Part shown: positions 1 through 5,959 of the stretch, one piece after another
Layout of the letters: each line of letters begins with the position of its first letter
How positions within the stretch are numbered: the stretch's first letter is position 1
Assembly: GCA_937892835.1 (NCBI GenBank)
Contig: CALBHM010000278.1
Span: 1-8,214, forward strand
Direction: 5' to 3'
Length of the DNA: 8,214 nucleotides
From: an uncultured Ruminococcus sp.
Lineage (GTDB): Bacteria; Bacillota; Clostridia; Oscillospirales; Acutalibacteraceae
Translations under genes and position numbers: made by a program
Notes under the pieces: model-generated
Seen by the model: only the letters and a program-made list of their open reading frames with translations
The model's database searches: none
Told to the model about the DNA's origin: nothing

Positions 1-148
1 TCAGCGGTACATATCCGAGCGAACCCGATATGTAGTCCATAGCGTTTTCAGGTTGAAAATCGCCGCTGAGACAGCAGGATCTGATAAACTCATCAAGATG
101 ATCAATAAGACCGTAAGTCCTGACGAGTTTCATTTTTTCTATTGCCAA
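1..148 (-). CDS. ntpI: V/A-type ATP synthase subunit I, N-terminal fragment (runs off the window)
   Basis: Subunit I (the a-subunit equivalent) is the membrane stator that carries the ion half-channels of the V/A-type ATPase and anchors the peripheral stalks. Only the first 49 codons are present, read leftward from 148 and open at the window edge. They begin MAIEKMKLVR and continue with a GLIDHLDEFI segment, the usual opening of bacterial V-type subunit I, in which a beta strand is followed by a helix. I place the start at a TTG codon (146-148). TAGGAGG lies seven bases upstream of it, and MAIEKMK is the typical N-terminus. The in-frame ATG five codons later is a poorer choice because it would drop conserved residues. 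The gene follows subunit C by 11 bases and is surely co-transcribed with it; the TAG stop of subunit C forms part of this gene's Shine-Dalgarno sequence. The membrane domain lies outside the window. Confidence 0.85.
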   Translation of the reverse strand, partial: MAIEKMKLVRTYGLIDHLDEFIRSCCLSGDFQPENAMDYISGSLGYVPL

Positions 149-159
149 AACACAGCCTC

Positions 160-1206
160 CTAACTTTCTGTTCCGATAAGAACGGAACGTGCTTTATCCG
201 CCGGGATATTGTATTTTATTGCCTCAACGATGTGGATAATATTTCGCACTTCGTTTTCGGCAAGGAAAAGGTAACAAAGCATAACTGCTGTCGGGTTAGC
301 ATAATAACGGAAGCCCTTGAGCTGTTGCTTGATAAGCATTTCTCTGGTTGCATTTTCAATGTATTTAAACTCAACCTTTGAGAAATCCTTTTTATAATAG
401 GTATTGGGAATGAGCTTTACAATGTCCGTTGCATTCTTGGCTTCGGATATAGCTGTCAAATCCTTTTCGCTGAAATTCGTACATCCGGGAACACCAAAGT
501 CACGAATGAAAAGCTTGTTCGGACTGCCGAAATTCAAAAGTCTGTAGGCTCTCGTCAGTGTGTACATATCAAGCCTGTAGTTTACTGTTTCGTAGATTTC
601 TTTTTTCTTACGTCTGTCTTTTGAAAGCTTTATTGACTGAATAAGAAAAGAAAACCTGTATTTATTAAGGTCGTTTTCAATCAAGATAAACATTCCGTCA
701 TCGGAATAGTTATCGCGATATCTTTCAAGGATTTTTTTGTAATCCGTGTGTTCGAGAACCTTCAAAAGATCAGAATAGCTCCGGACTTTTGCCAACTCAT
801 AGAGATCTATATCGGTTTTGCTGTTGAAAAACGGCGGCAGGGAAGAAAGGTATTTTTCCGGTTTGCCGATTATCAAGAGCTGTATCATTGTCATAAGTTG
901 TCTGATATCATTCTGAACAACAAAGTAACGGTAAAAATTTTCACCTGCCGAAAGTTGATATTCGCAAAGCTTTTCACATTTTTTCAATAGACTCATTTTA
1001 AGAATTTCTTCAATCTGTGCCGAGTCAATGTTTGTCGGCAAGGCATCAAAATCCGAGCGGTAATATGTTCTTGTTTTGAGATAATTTGCAAGTTCGTTTA
1101 ACGATTTGCAGTTTAGCATGTCGCTGTAATTTTCTTTTGTCAGCCTTTTGCCGTACATCGCATGGGCCTTTGCCAAAACGGCGTTGTCGGCGTATAAAAC
1201 CGCCAT
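160..1206 (-). CDS. ntpC: V/A-type ATP synthase subunit C
   Basis: Subunit C (V-ATPase d/AC39 family) is the funnel-shaped socket that couples the central rotor shaft to the membrane c-ring. The protein is 348 residues from the chosen start, normal for this family. It opens MAVLYADNAVLAKAHAMYGK, has the all-helical composition of the family, and ends with a segment (about residues 305-345) containing FLAENEVRNI followed by KARSVLIG. That resembles the C-terminal E-x-x-EVRNL region of bacterial and archaeal C subunits. An ATG six codons upstream (1222-1224) also opens the frame. I prefer 1204-1206 because GGAGGTG lies six bases before it, while the upstream ATG precedes that site and has none of its own. 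It lies between the G/H-like stalk gene, about 66 bases upstream, and subunit I, 11 bases downstream, consistent with one operon. The family call is firm and the start is well supported. Confidence 0.92.
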   Translation of the reverse strand: MAVLYADNAVLAKAHAMYGKRLTKENYSDMLNCKSLNELANYLKTRTYYRSDFDALPTNIDSAQIEEILKMSLLKKCEKLCEYQLSAGENFYRYFVVQNDIRQLMTMIQLLIIGKPEKYLSSLPPFFNSKTDIDLYELAKVRSYSDLLKVLEHTDYKKILERYRDNYSDDGMFILIENDLNKYRFSFLIQSIKLSKDRRKKKEIYETVNYRLDMYTLTRAYRLLNFGSPNKLFIRDFGVPGCTNFSEKDLTAISEAKNATDIVKLIPNTYYKKDFSKVEFKYIENATREMLIKQQLKGFRYYANPTAVMLCYLFLAENEVRNIIHIVEAIKYNIPADKARSVLIGTES

Positions 1207-1272
1207 TACATTCACCTCCAGCATTGATAAACGATTACAATATCAAAAACAACCGGTATTCCCGATTGCCTG

Positions 1273-1584
1273 TCAGTTCTTTGTAACGTTTTCGAAAATT
1301 TCATTTATCCATTTATCCGCATTTTCTTTGTAGAGCTTTTCCATGCTATTGAGGATTCTTTGATTTCTTTCGCTTACCTTTTCAAGATAGGCGTCACCCT
1401 CCGTGCGTTGCTTTTGGCTCTTTTTAAGAGCAAAATCAAGAGCTTTTTGGTTTTCCTCCTCGGTTATACGGGCTTTTTTTTCGCTCAGTTCGGCGATTTC
1501 CTTGTCACGATATGCTTCGGCCTCTTTAACACGCTCGCAGGCCTGCTTATCCATATCAAGGATTACACGAAGCATCTCTTTCAT
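1273..1584 (-). CDS. V/A-type ATPase peripheral stalk subunit (G/H-like, short coiled coil)
   Basis: The 103-residue protein is almost entirely charged helix. Residues 10-75 are rich in E, K, R, A and Q with heptad-like spacing and no glycine or proline, so a long coiled coil is expected. In V/A-type ATPases a protein of this size and make-up (subunit G in Thermus, H in archaea) pairs with subunit E to form the peripheral stalk that holds the catalytic head against rotation. Position supports this: it is the first gene of the operon, directly before subunits C and I. Subunit E itself is normally about 200 residues, so this is more likely the G/H partner than a full E subunit, though annotation pipelines may label it E or hypothetical. 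GAGGTGA lies four bases before the ATG at 1582-1584. The sequence is too low in complexity for a call on motifs alone; size, composition and neighbours carry it. Confidence 0.7.
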   Translation of the reverse strand: MKEMLRVILDMDKQACERVKEAEAYRDKEIAELSEKKARITEEENQKALDFALKKSQKQRTEGDAYLEKVSERNQRILNSMEKLYKENADKWINEIFENVTKN

Positions 1585-1620
1585 TATCTCACCTCGTTAT
1601 GCTTGTTAATTCATTCACAC

Positions 1621-1648
1621 ATTATAGCACTTCTAAATAAAAAAGCAA
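1621..1648 (-). promoter_or_regulatory. Sigma-A-type promoter of the V/A-ATPase operon
   Basis: On the minus strand, TTGCTT (1643-1648) and a perfect TATAAT (1621-1626) are 16 bases apart. TGC directly precedes the -10, giving an extended -10 motif. Transcription would start near 1614, about 30 bases before the G/H-like gene. It is the only strong housekeeping promoter seen upstream of the operon. Confidence 0.7.
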
Positions 1649-1704
1649 TGGTAATTTTGTACAATTTGCCGCCCTTTTTTTAGATAAAAAAGACGAATAT
1701 TTCA

Positions 1705-1733
1705 TTGAAAAAAATGGAGAAGTATTGTAAAAT
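1705..1733 (+). promoter_or_regulatory. Sigma-A-type promoter of the glycosyltransferase gene
   Basis: TTGAAA (1705-1710) and TAAAAT (1728-1733) are separated by the optimal 17 bases. Transcription would begin near 1740, leaving a short leader of about 23 bases that carries TAGGAGG before the ATG at 1763. The site is divergent from, and does not overlap, the ATPase operon promoter. Confidence 0.6.
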
Positions 1734-1762
1734 ATTAATAATCTGTGTAGGAGGATATCGTT

Positions 1763-2776
1763 ATGAAGCTTAGCTATATAGTTCCGGTATATAATGTGGA
1801 AAAATACATAAAAGAGTGTATCGAATCTATCCTTTCGCAGACGTTTGATGATTACGAAATTATACTTGTAGATGATGCATCTCCGGATAATTGTCCGCAC
1901 ATATGCGATGAATACTCAAAAAGATATCCAAATATTATAAAGGTTATACATAAAAGCAATGCCGGCCCTGCCGCGGCGAGAAATGCCGGATTGAAAATCG
2001 CAGCCGGAGATTACATATGGTTCTTTGACAGCGACGATATGCTTAAAGGTGATTTCGTAAACGAGATTTATGAGACCGCTGTGAAAAGCAATGTCGAGAT
2101 TTTGCAAATGTCGTTTATGTCTTTTCATGACGGAAAGAACGACGTATACAAAACCGAGTCCGTTTTTGAGTACAAAAAAATAATCGGCCACAATGAACTT
2201 ATAAAGTATGTTGCAAGCTCAAACACAGACAGAAGCGTGATTTTTGCATGGCGAAACATATATAAAAGAGCTTTCTTAATTGATAACAATATTTTATTTG
2301 ATCAGTCATTAAGAATGCTTGAAGATCCGCCGTTTAATACGCTTGCTTTTTTGAAAGCCGAGAGGTTTATGGCGGTCGATATTCCGGGATATTCCTACAG
2401 GATAAGGCAGGACAGCTTGCAAAGGAAAAAATATGTTGAGAACTATGATACAATAATGAATTATCAGTGGGAATTAAAGCTTAAATATTACGGCGAATTT
2501 TCGGATAATGACAAATTGTTTTATAAAGATATTGCCGAATTCACTATTAAAACCAATTTGCCCATTCTTCTTTCTAATGTATACAGCAATGATATTGACG
2601 GCAAGTACGGCTTGCTTAAAAGAATAGGCAATTCAAATATGATAAGAAAGTCGTTTAATGATTATGATATTAAGGAATTTAAATCGAAATCGCTCGACTG
2701 GTGGGCAACGCTTTTTATAAAAAAGAAGCTATATCCGCTCGCACATTTTATTTGTAAAAAAGTTTTATATAAATAG
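1763..2776 (+). CDS. Family 2 glycosyltransferase (GT-A fold)
   Basis: This protein transfers a sugar from a nucleotide-sugar donor to a surface glycan or polysaccharide acceptor; neither substrate can be named from the sequence. It is 337 residues long. The N-terminal GT-A domain is plain: YIVPVYNVEKY at 5-15, the nucleotide-binding VDDASPD at 36-42, the NAGPAAARNAGL motif near 66-77, and the metal-binding DSDD at 89-92 within WFFDSDD. An ED pair at 187-188 (LEDPPFN) sits where the catalytic base of this group is usually found. A lysine- and tyrosine-rich C-terminal tail follows, without a clear transmembrane helix, so the enzyme is probably cytoplasmic or peripheral to the membrane. AGGAGG lies eight bases before the ATG. 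The gene has its own promoter and a terminator close behind the stop, and no other polysaccharide gene is nearby. Its AT-rich codons (many AAA, ATA, TAT) differ somewhat from the flanking genes, a weak hint of separate acquisition. Confidence 0.92.
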   Translation: MKLSYIVPVYNVEKYIKECIESILSQTFDDYEIILVDDASPDNCPHICDEYSKRYPNIIKVIHKSNAGPAAARNAGLKIAAGDYIWFFDSDDMLKGDFVNEIYETAVKSNVEILQMSFMSFHDGKNDVYKTESVFEYKKIIGHNELIKYVASSNTDRSVIFAWRNIYKRAFLIDNNILFDQSLRMLEDPPFNTLAFLKAERFMAVDIPGYSYRIRQDSLQRKKYVENYDTIMNYQWELKLKYYGEFSDNDKLFYKDIAEFTIKTNLPILLSNVYSNDIDGKYGLLKRIGNSNMIRKSFNDYDIKEFKSKSLDWWATLFIKKKLYPLAHFICKKVLYK

Positions 2777-2783
2777 TATATAT

Positions 2784-2817
2784 AAATCGCTCCTTGTTTT
2801 GTGGGTGCGATTTTTTT
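2784..2817 (+). terminator. Rho-independent terminator after the glycosyltransferase gene
   Basis: AAATCGC (2784-2790) pairs with GCGATTT (2807-2813). A CC/GG pair may extend the stem past one mismatch, around a loop of roughly 10-12 bases, and a run of seven T ends at 2817. It starts eight bases after the TAG stop and ends before the spoIIG promoter, insulating the two units. Confidence 0.8.
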
Positions 2818-2832
2818 CTATGAACAGTTTTT

Positions 2833-2865
2833 ATGACAAAAAAATCGAGAGGGACGGAATATAAT
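2833..2865 (+). promoter_or_regulatory. Probable spoIIG promoter with an over-long spacer
   Basis: A perfect TATAAT lies at 2860-2865, but no -35 element sits at the normal 17-base distance. The best -35 match, ATGACA (2833-2838), is 21 bases upstream. The Bacillus subtilis spoIIG promoter is known for a 22-base spacer and dependence on Spo0A-phosphate, so the arrangement here fits that type. I found no good Spo0A box (TGTCGAA); TCGA at 2845-2848 is only a partial match. Predicted transcription start is near 2872, giving a very short leader. Confidence 0.5.
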
Positions 2866-2883
2866 TTACCTGAGGTGGTGAGG

Positions 2884-3957
2884 ATGACGGTCTATGCCGA
2901 TGTGCTGGTTGTGGTAAATTTGTTCGTAAATTATGCGTTGCTGCTTTGTTCGTCGCTGATATTAAAAAACAGGATATCTAATTATCGTTTGCTCGCCGGG
3001 GCGGTAATTGGCAGCGTTTACGGTTTGGTAATTTTCCTGCCGGAGATTCCGATTTATTTTGAGCTGCCGATGAGAATAGCCGTGAGTGCGGCAATTGTTC
3101 TTGCCTCGTTCGGTTATCGCAATATCCGGAGATTCTTACGCTGTTTTTTTACATTTTTTGCAGTGACCTTTGCTTTCGGCGGAATCATGCTCGTTATCTG
3201 GGTGACTGTTGCCCCGGTCGGAATGATATACAACAACGGAACGGTTTATTTTGATATAGACCTGTCTGTTTTAGCGATATCAACGGTTGCATGCTTTGCG
3301 ATTGTCAGCCTGATTTCACGCTTGATTGAACGAAAAGCACCGATGAATTCCGTTTATACGCTGAATGTTACGAATGGCGAACGCATGATATCGGGAGTGG
3401 CACTTTGCGACACGGGAAACTCGCTCGTCGAAAGCTTCAGCGGATATCCCGTGATTGTCGGTGAATACGATACCTTAATCGGAATTATGCCGCAGAGCGT
3501 GATGGATTACTATGAAAACCCGTCGGATTGCTCGGACGCGTCAAATTTGCGACTGATAGTTTGCAAAACTATTTCCGATGTCGGTGTCCTGCCGGCATTC
3601 AGACCGAAAAATGTTGAGGTTGTTTCAATCAACAGGAGAATAAAAACAGATGAAGTTTATATCGCCGTGACGAAAAATCGGCTCGGAGGCGGTGAATTTG
3701 ATTTTATTTTTAATCCAAAACTGTTTGACGGAGTGAATGACCATGAAGCTAATAGAAAAAATAAAAAAGCTCCTGCTTCGGCTGAAACAGGAAAACACAA
3801 TACATTATGTAAACGGCCCGGAAACGCTTCCCCCACCGCTGTCCAAGCAGGAGGAACAGGCGGTGATGGAGGAAATACTAAAGGGAAACGACAGTGTTCG
3901 GGAAAAGCTGATAGTCCACAATCTGAGACTTGTGGTGTACATAGCAAAAAAATTTGA
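2884..3957 (+). CDS. spoIIGA: SpoIIGA, sigma-E processing membrane protease
   Basis: SpoIIGA is the membrane-embedded aspartic protease that removes the pro-sequence of sigma-E in the mother cell after asymmetric septation. The first 150 residues contain about five hydrophobic helices (starting MTVYADVLVVVNLFVNY), the family's membrane domain. A soluble protease domain follows, with the catalytic motif DTGNSL at 176-181, and homology-like sequence runs to FIFNPKLF at about 275-281. I chose ATG 2884 because GAGGTGG lies five bases upstream and because an upstream ATG at 2833 falls in the -35 region of the predicted promoter. The frame does not stop where the family normally ends (around 285-310 residues). 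It stays open to TGA at 3955-3957, giving 357 residues, with the last 70 or so read out of frame across the start of sigE. That tail (rich in G, K, S and T) looks like a frame shadow, so the true or ancestral end may be near 3736-3740. Confidence 0.9.
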   Translation: MTVYADVLVVVNLFVNYALLLCSSLILKNRISNYRLLAGAVIGSVYGLVIFLPEIPIYFELPMRIAVSAAIVLASFGYRNIRRFLRCFFTFFAVTFAFGGIMLVIWVTVAPVGMIYNNGTVYFDIDLSVLAISTVACFAIVSLISRLIERKAPMNSVYTLNVTNGERMISGVALCDTGNSLVESFSGYPVIVGEYDTLIGIMPQSVMDYYENPSDCSDASNLRLIVCKTISDVGVLPAFRPKNVEVVSINRRIKTDEVYIAVTKNRLGGGEFDFIFNPKLFDGVNDHEANRKNKKAPASAETGKHNTLCKRPGNASPTAVQAGGTGGDGGNTKGKRQCSGKADSPQSETCGVHSKKI

Positions 3958-4450
3958 AAGTTCGGGCGTCGGAATTGAGGATCTTGTTTCAATAGGAACA
4001 ATAGGCCTTATCAAGGCGGTCAATACATTCTGCCCCGAGAAAAATATCAAGCTTGCGACTTATGCTTCTCGCTGTATTGAGAATGAGATATTGATGCATC
4101 TTCGCAAAACAAGCTCTCAGCGCAACGAGATTTCAATTGATGAGCCGCTCAACGTTGATTGGGACGGAAACGAATTACTGCTCTCAGATATTCTCGGCAG
4201 TGATCCCGATCTTATAAATCGTGATATCGAGCTTGAGGATGAAAAAAGACTTTTGCTCAGAACGATAAATTCAATGAGCGAGCGTGAAAGGACGATAATG
4301 TCCATGCGCTTCGGACTGAACGGTCAGCGTGAGCACACGCAGAAAGAGGTTGCGGACATTCTCGGAATTTCACAAAGCTATATTTCGAGACTTGAAAAGA
4401 AAATCATAGCTTCCTTAAAGAAAGAAATTGAAAAAGCGACCTTTGTTTAA
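3743..4450 (+). CDS. sigE: RNA polymerase sporulation sigma factor, pro-sigma-E
   Basis: Sigma-E directs the first wave of mother-cell gene expression in sporulation and is made as an inactive precursor. The 235-residue product shows a basic amphipathic pro-sequence (MKLIEKIKKLLLRLK), a likely SpoIIGA cleavage site around HYVNG at 21-25 followed by LPPPLS, and region 2 from about 58 to 122 with IEDLVSIGTIGLIKAVNTF and LATYASRCIENEIL. The sigma-E signature ISIDEPLNVDWDGNELLLSD follows at 130-149, and the region 4 helix-turn-helix with KEVADILGISQSYISRLEKK at about 201-220. I prefer ATG 3743 over the in-frame ATG at 3737: GGAGTGA begins at 3730, nine bases before the former and only three before the latter. 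It follows spoIIGA in the usual protease-substrate operon. Its TAA overlaps the stop of the convergent gene by three bases. sigG, often next downstream, is absent here. Confidence 0.95.
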   Translation: MKLIEKIKKLLLRLKQENTIHYVNGPETLPPPLSKQEEQAVMEEILKGNDSVREKLIVHNLRLVVYIAKKFESSGVGIEDLVSIGTIGLIKAVNTFCPEKNIKLATYASRCIENEILMHLRKTSSQRNEISIDEPLNVDWDGNELLLSDILGSDPDLINRDIELEDEKRLLLRTINSMSERERTIMSMRFGLNGQREHTQKEVADILGISQSYISRLEKKIIASLKKEIEKATFV

Positions 4451-5457
4451 AGCTTCATGAATTTGAAGCTGCCGTAAAAGCAGGTGTCGAGCTGCTCCGA
4501 GGGTAGATGAGTGTTTTCGCAGAACGCCGAATAAAGCTCCGTGTCCGTGCAAATCGCATTAATGCTTCTCGGAATGTTCAATGATGCCTGAATCCGTCGT
4601 ATTCTTTCGATGAGCCTGTCGATTGAAAAAGAACTGTCCTCCCCGGAACGGAAAAGGCCGACACGTCGAGCAATATCGCCAAGAGAGTCACATCGATTTT
4701 GTTCAAGATAATCGGGCAGGCAAATTGCCGCAGCGGTCTGTTTCTTTATGCCGAGCTTTGCAAAGAATGATGTAATCTCGTCAAGCGTTGAGCTGCCGCA
4801 GTCCGGCGAATTTCTGTAAGCCAAAACTGCACAATACATCGCATATTGCAAGCGTGCGATTGATTTAAAATTTCCTCTGTATGCACCGACGGCTTGATTT
4901 ATAATGCTTGCCGCACTTGAAAGAGCGAGTGAAGCAATAACGCTATTGTCACAGAAAATTACAGCGTCGGCCGCATAGGCAAGGCATGACATGGCATCGT
5001 ATGCAATCGTGCCGGATGGTATTTGCATGGCAAGGTCGGGGTCGAGAACAACTTCTACCGGGGAAAGACGGTAGGCGCGGTAATCGGCCTCGGGAAAATC
5101 GGTCATTGAGCATGGGGAAAAATACGGCACAGCGACAAAGTCAATGCCGCTTTGATATGAAATAAACATGGCGGCGTCCATGAGCCATGCACTGCCGACC
5201 GCAACAATTCTGTCAGGGTCGGTTTCGGAAATATATTTAATTGACTTCTTGTAAATCTCATCAAAATCCTTTGAAACCAAAAGCTTAATATTCGGAGTTT
5301 TTTCACCGAGCATATCCCGTACGTATCCGAGAGATTCTGTTTGTTTAACTGTTTCGGCATCGGAAATAATCAATATGTTTTCATAGCATGACTGAGCGAA
5401 CTTTTGTATGGATTCATCGCCGAAAAAAACTTTTTGCGGCAGAGAAATTTCTGGCAT
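4447..5457 (-). CDS. Degenerate iron-ADH / glycerol dehydrogenase superfamily protein
   Basis: The 336-residue protein has the layout of the dehydroquinate synthase-like superfamily (iron-containing alcohol, glycerol and glycerol-1-phosphate dehydrogenases). It has an N-terminal Rossmann-type part with IVAVGSAWLMDAA at 84-96 in place of the GGGSxxDxAK nucleotide loop, VVLDPDLAMQIPSG at 136-149, the helix start YDAMSCLAYAAD at 153-164, and AAAICLPDYLEQN at 242-254. Metal-site residues are largely missing. The aspartate (D154) remains, but the histidine four residues later is a cysteine (C158), and the PHG histidine aligns with lysine (about K239). The first two glycines of GGGS are also altered. 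It may therefore lack the usual metal-dependent activity, or belong to a divergent G1P-dehydrogenase-like branch. AAGGAGTG lies seven bases before the ATG, inside a 14-bp hairpin. The gene converges on sigE with overlapping stops. The fold is confident; the function is unknown. Confidence 0.72.
   Translation of the reverse strand: MPEISLPQKVFFGDESIQKFAQSCYENILIISDAETVKQTESLGYVRDMLGEKTPNIKLLVSKDFDEIYKKSIKYISETDPDRIVAVGSAWLMDAAMFISYQSGIDFVAVPYFSPCSMTDFPEADYRAYRLSPVEVVLDPDLAMQIPSGTIAYDAMSCLAYAADAVIFCDNSVIASLALSSAASIINQAVGAYRGNFKSIARLQYAMYCAVLAYRNSPDCGSSTLDEITSFFAKLGIKKQTAAAICLPDYLEQNRCDSLGDIARRVGLFRSGEDSSFSIDRLIERIRRIQASLNIPRSINAICTDTELYSAFCENTHLPSEQLDTCFYGSFKFMKL
4451..4470. terminator. Hairpin at the sigE / dehydrogenase-like gene convergence
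   Basis: AGCTTCA (4451-4457) and TGAAGCT (4464-4470) form a perfect 7-bp inverted repeat with a six-base loop, starting directly after the sigE stop and inside the last codons of the opposing gene. No T-run follows on the plus side; on the minus side TTTAAA directly abuts the stem. It is the only candidate for ending transcription of these two convergent genes, and a weak one. Confidence 0.35.
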
Positions 5458-5463
5458 AAAACT

Positions 5464-5501
5464 ACACTCCTTTTTGACTTATTATTTTCAAAGAGGAGTG
5501 T
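5464..5501. promoter_or_regulatory. 14-bp hairpin or operator covering the SD of the dehydrogenase-like gene
   Basis: ACACTCCTTTTTGA (5464-5477) and TCAAAGAGGAGTGT (5488-5501) are inverted copies with a single mismatch, around a ten-base loop. In minus-strand RNA the 3' arm contains AAGGAGTG, the Shine-Dalgarno of the gene starting at 5457, so folding would hide it. In plus-strand RNA the mismatch becomes a G-U pair and the stem is followed by TTTTATT, a weak terminator for antisense reading. It could equally be a protein-binding operator between two divergent genes. Confidence 0.6.
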
Positions 5502-5580
5502 TTTATTCTGCAAATTTTGATTAAATAAAAATTTTTAACCAATTATATATAATATCAAAATAATGAAAGGAAAAAATCAA

Positions 5581-5886
5581 ATGAAAAGCTATAAAACTCA
5601 ATTTGCGAGAATAACGGACGCTTTTATCGGTGTGACGGCAATCATTACGGCGGTGACGCTCGTTGCGTCGGGAATTGCCGTGTCAAAAATCAACACCGAA
5701 TACATGGCAACGGGAATCAAAACAGCAAAAATTGTTGCCGAAAGAGAAAATGAAGAAATATTCTTTTCGCTCGGTGAAAAAAAGTTTTCCTCGCCGAAGA
5801 ATATAAGGGATGACATCGAAATAATCGGCTATCTTTTGCCGGCACCTTTAAACGCAGTGTATTATATATATAAAAAGGTGACGTGA
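5581..5886 (+). CDS. Small membrane protein of unknown function
   Basis: I do not recognise this 101-residue protein. After a short N-terminus (MKSYKTQFAR) comes one clear hydrophobic helix at about residues 14-34, built from F, I, V, A, T and G, and ending before SKINTEYM. A charged middle stretch (KIVAERENEE, then a lysine/serine-rich turn) follows, and a second moderately hydrophobic segment at about 77-97 (GYLLPAPLNAVYYIYKK) may insert in or lie on the membrane. ATG 5581 is chosen because AAAGGA lies nine bases upstream. The in-frame ATG at 5563 has no ribosome binding site, although it is open. A TATAAT at 5548-5553 could be its -10, but no convincing -35 is in place. It is divergent from the dehydrogenase-like gene and converges on sigK from 74 bases away. 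Its position among sporulation sigma genes hints at, but does not show, a sporulation role. It may be a real gene only in close relatives. Confidence 0.6.
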   Translation: MKSYKTQFARITDAFIGVTAIITAVTLVASGIAVSKINTEYMATGIKTAKIVAERENEEIFFSLGEKKFSSPKNIRDDIEIIGYLLPAPLNAVYYIYKKVT

Positions 5887-5959
5887 TTTTCTTCTGAAGT
5901 TCAATTTCATTATGCGGTTCGTTAGAAATGTTGCAGAAGCTTTCCGGCATTCCCACGGT

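Noticed and set aside
142..1333. Several plus-strand open frames opposite the ATPase subunits C and G/H
   Set aside because: They are antisense to well-supported genes, have no ribosome binding sites, and give protein sequences with no family features.
3700..3736. A classical slippery heptamer for programmed frameshifting at the end of spoIIGA
   Set aside because: I found no in-frame X-XXY-YYZ heptamer there; frameshifting remains only one of several explanations for the open frame.
3657..4001. A 114-codon minus-strand frame across the spoIIGA/sigE junction
   Set aside because: It is proline- and phenylalanine-rich antisense of two real genes, with no start signal.
5891..5939. CTTCTG and CAGAAG inverted repeat between the small membrane gene and sigK, as a terminator
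   Set aside because: Only six pairs span a loop of nearly 40 bases and no T-run follows on either strand.
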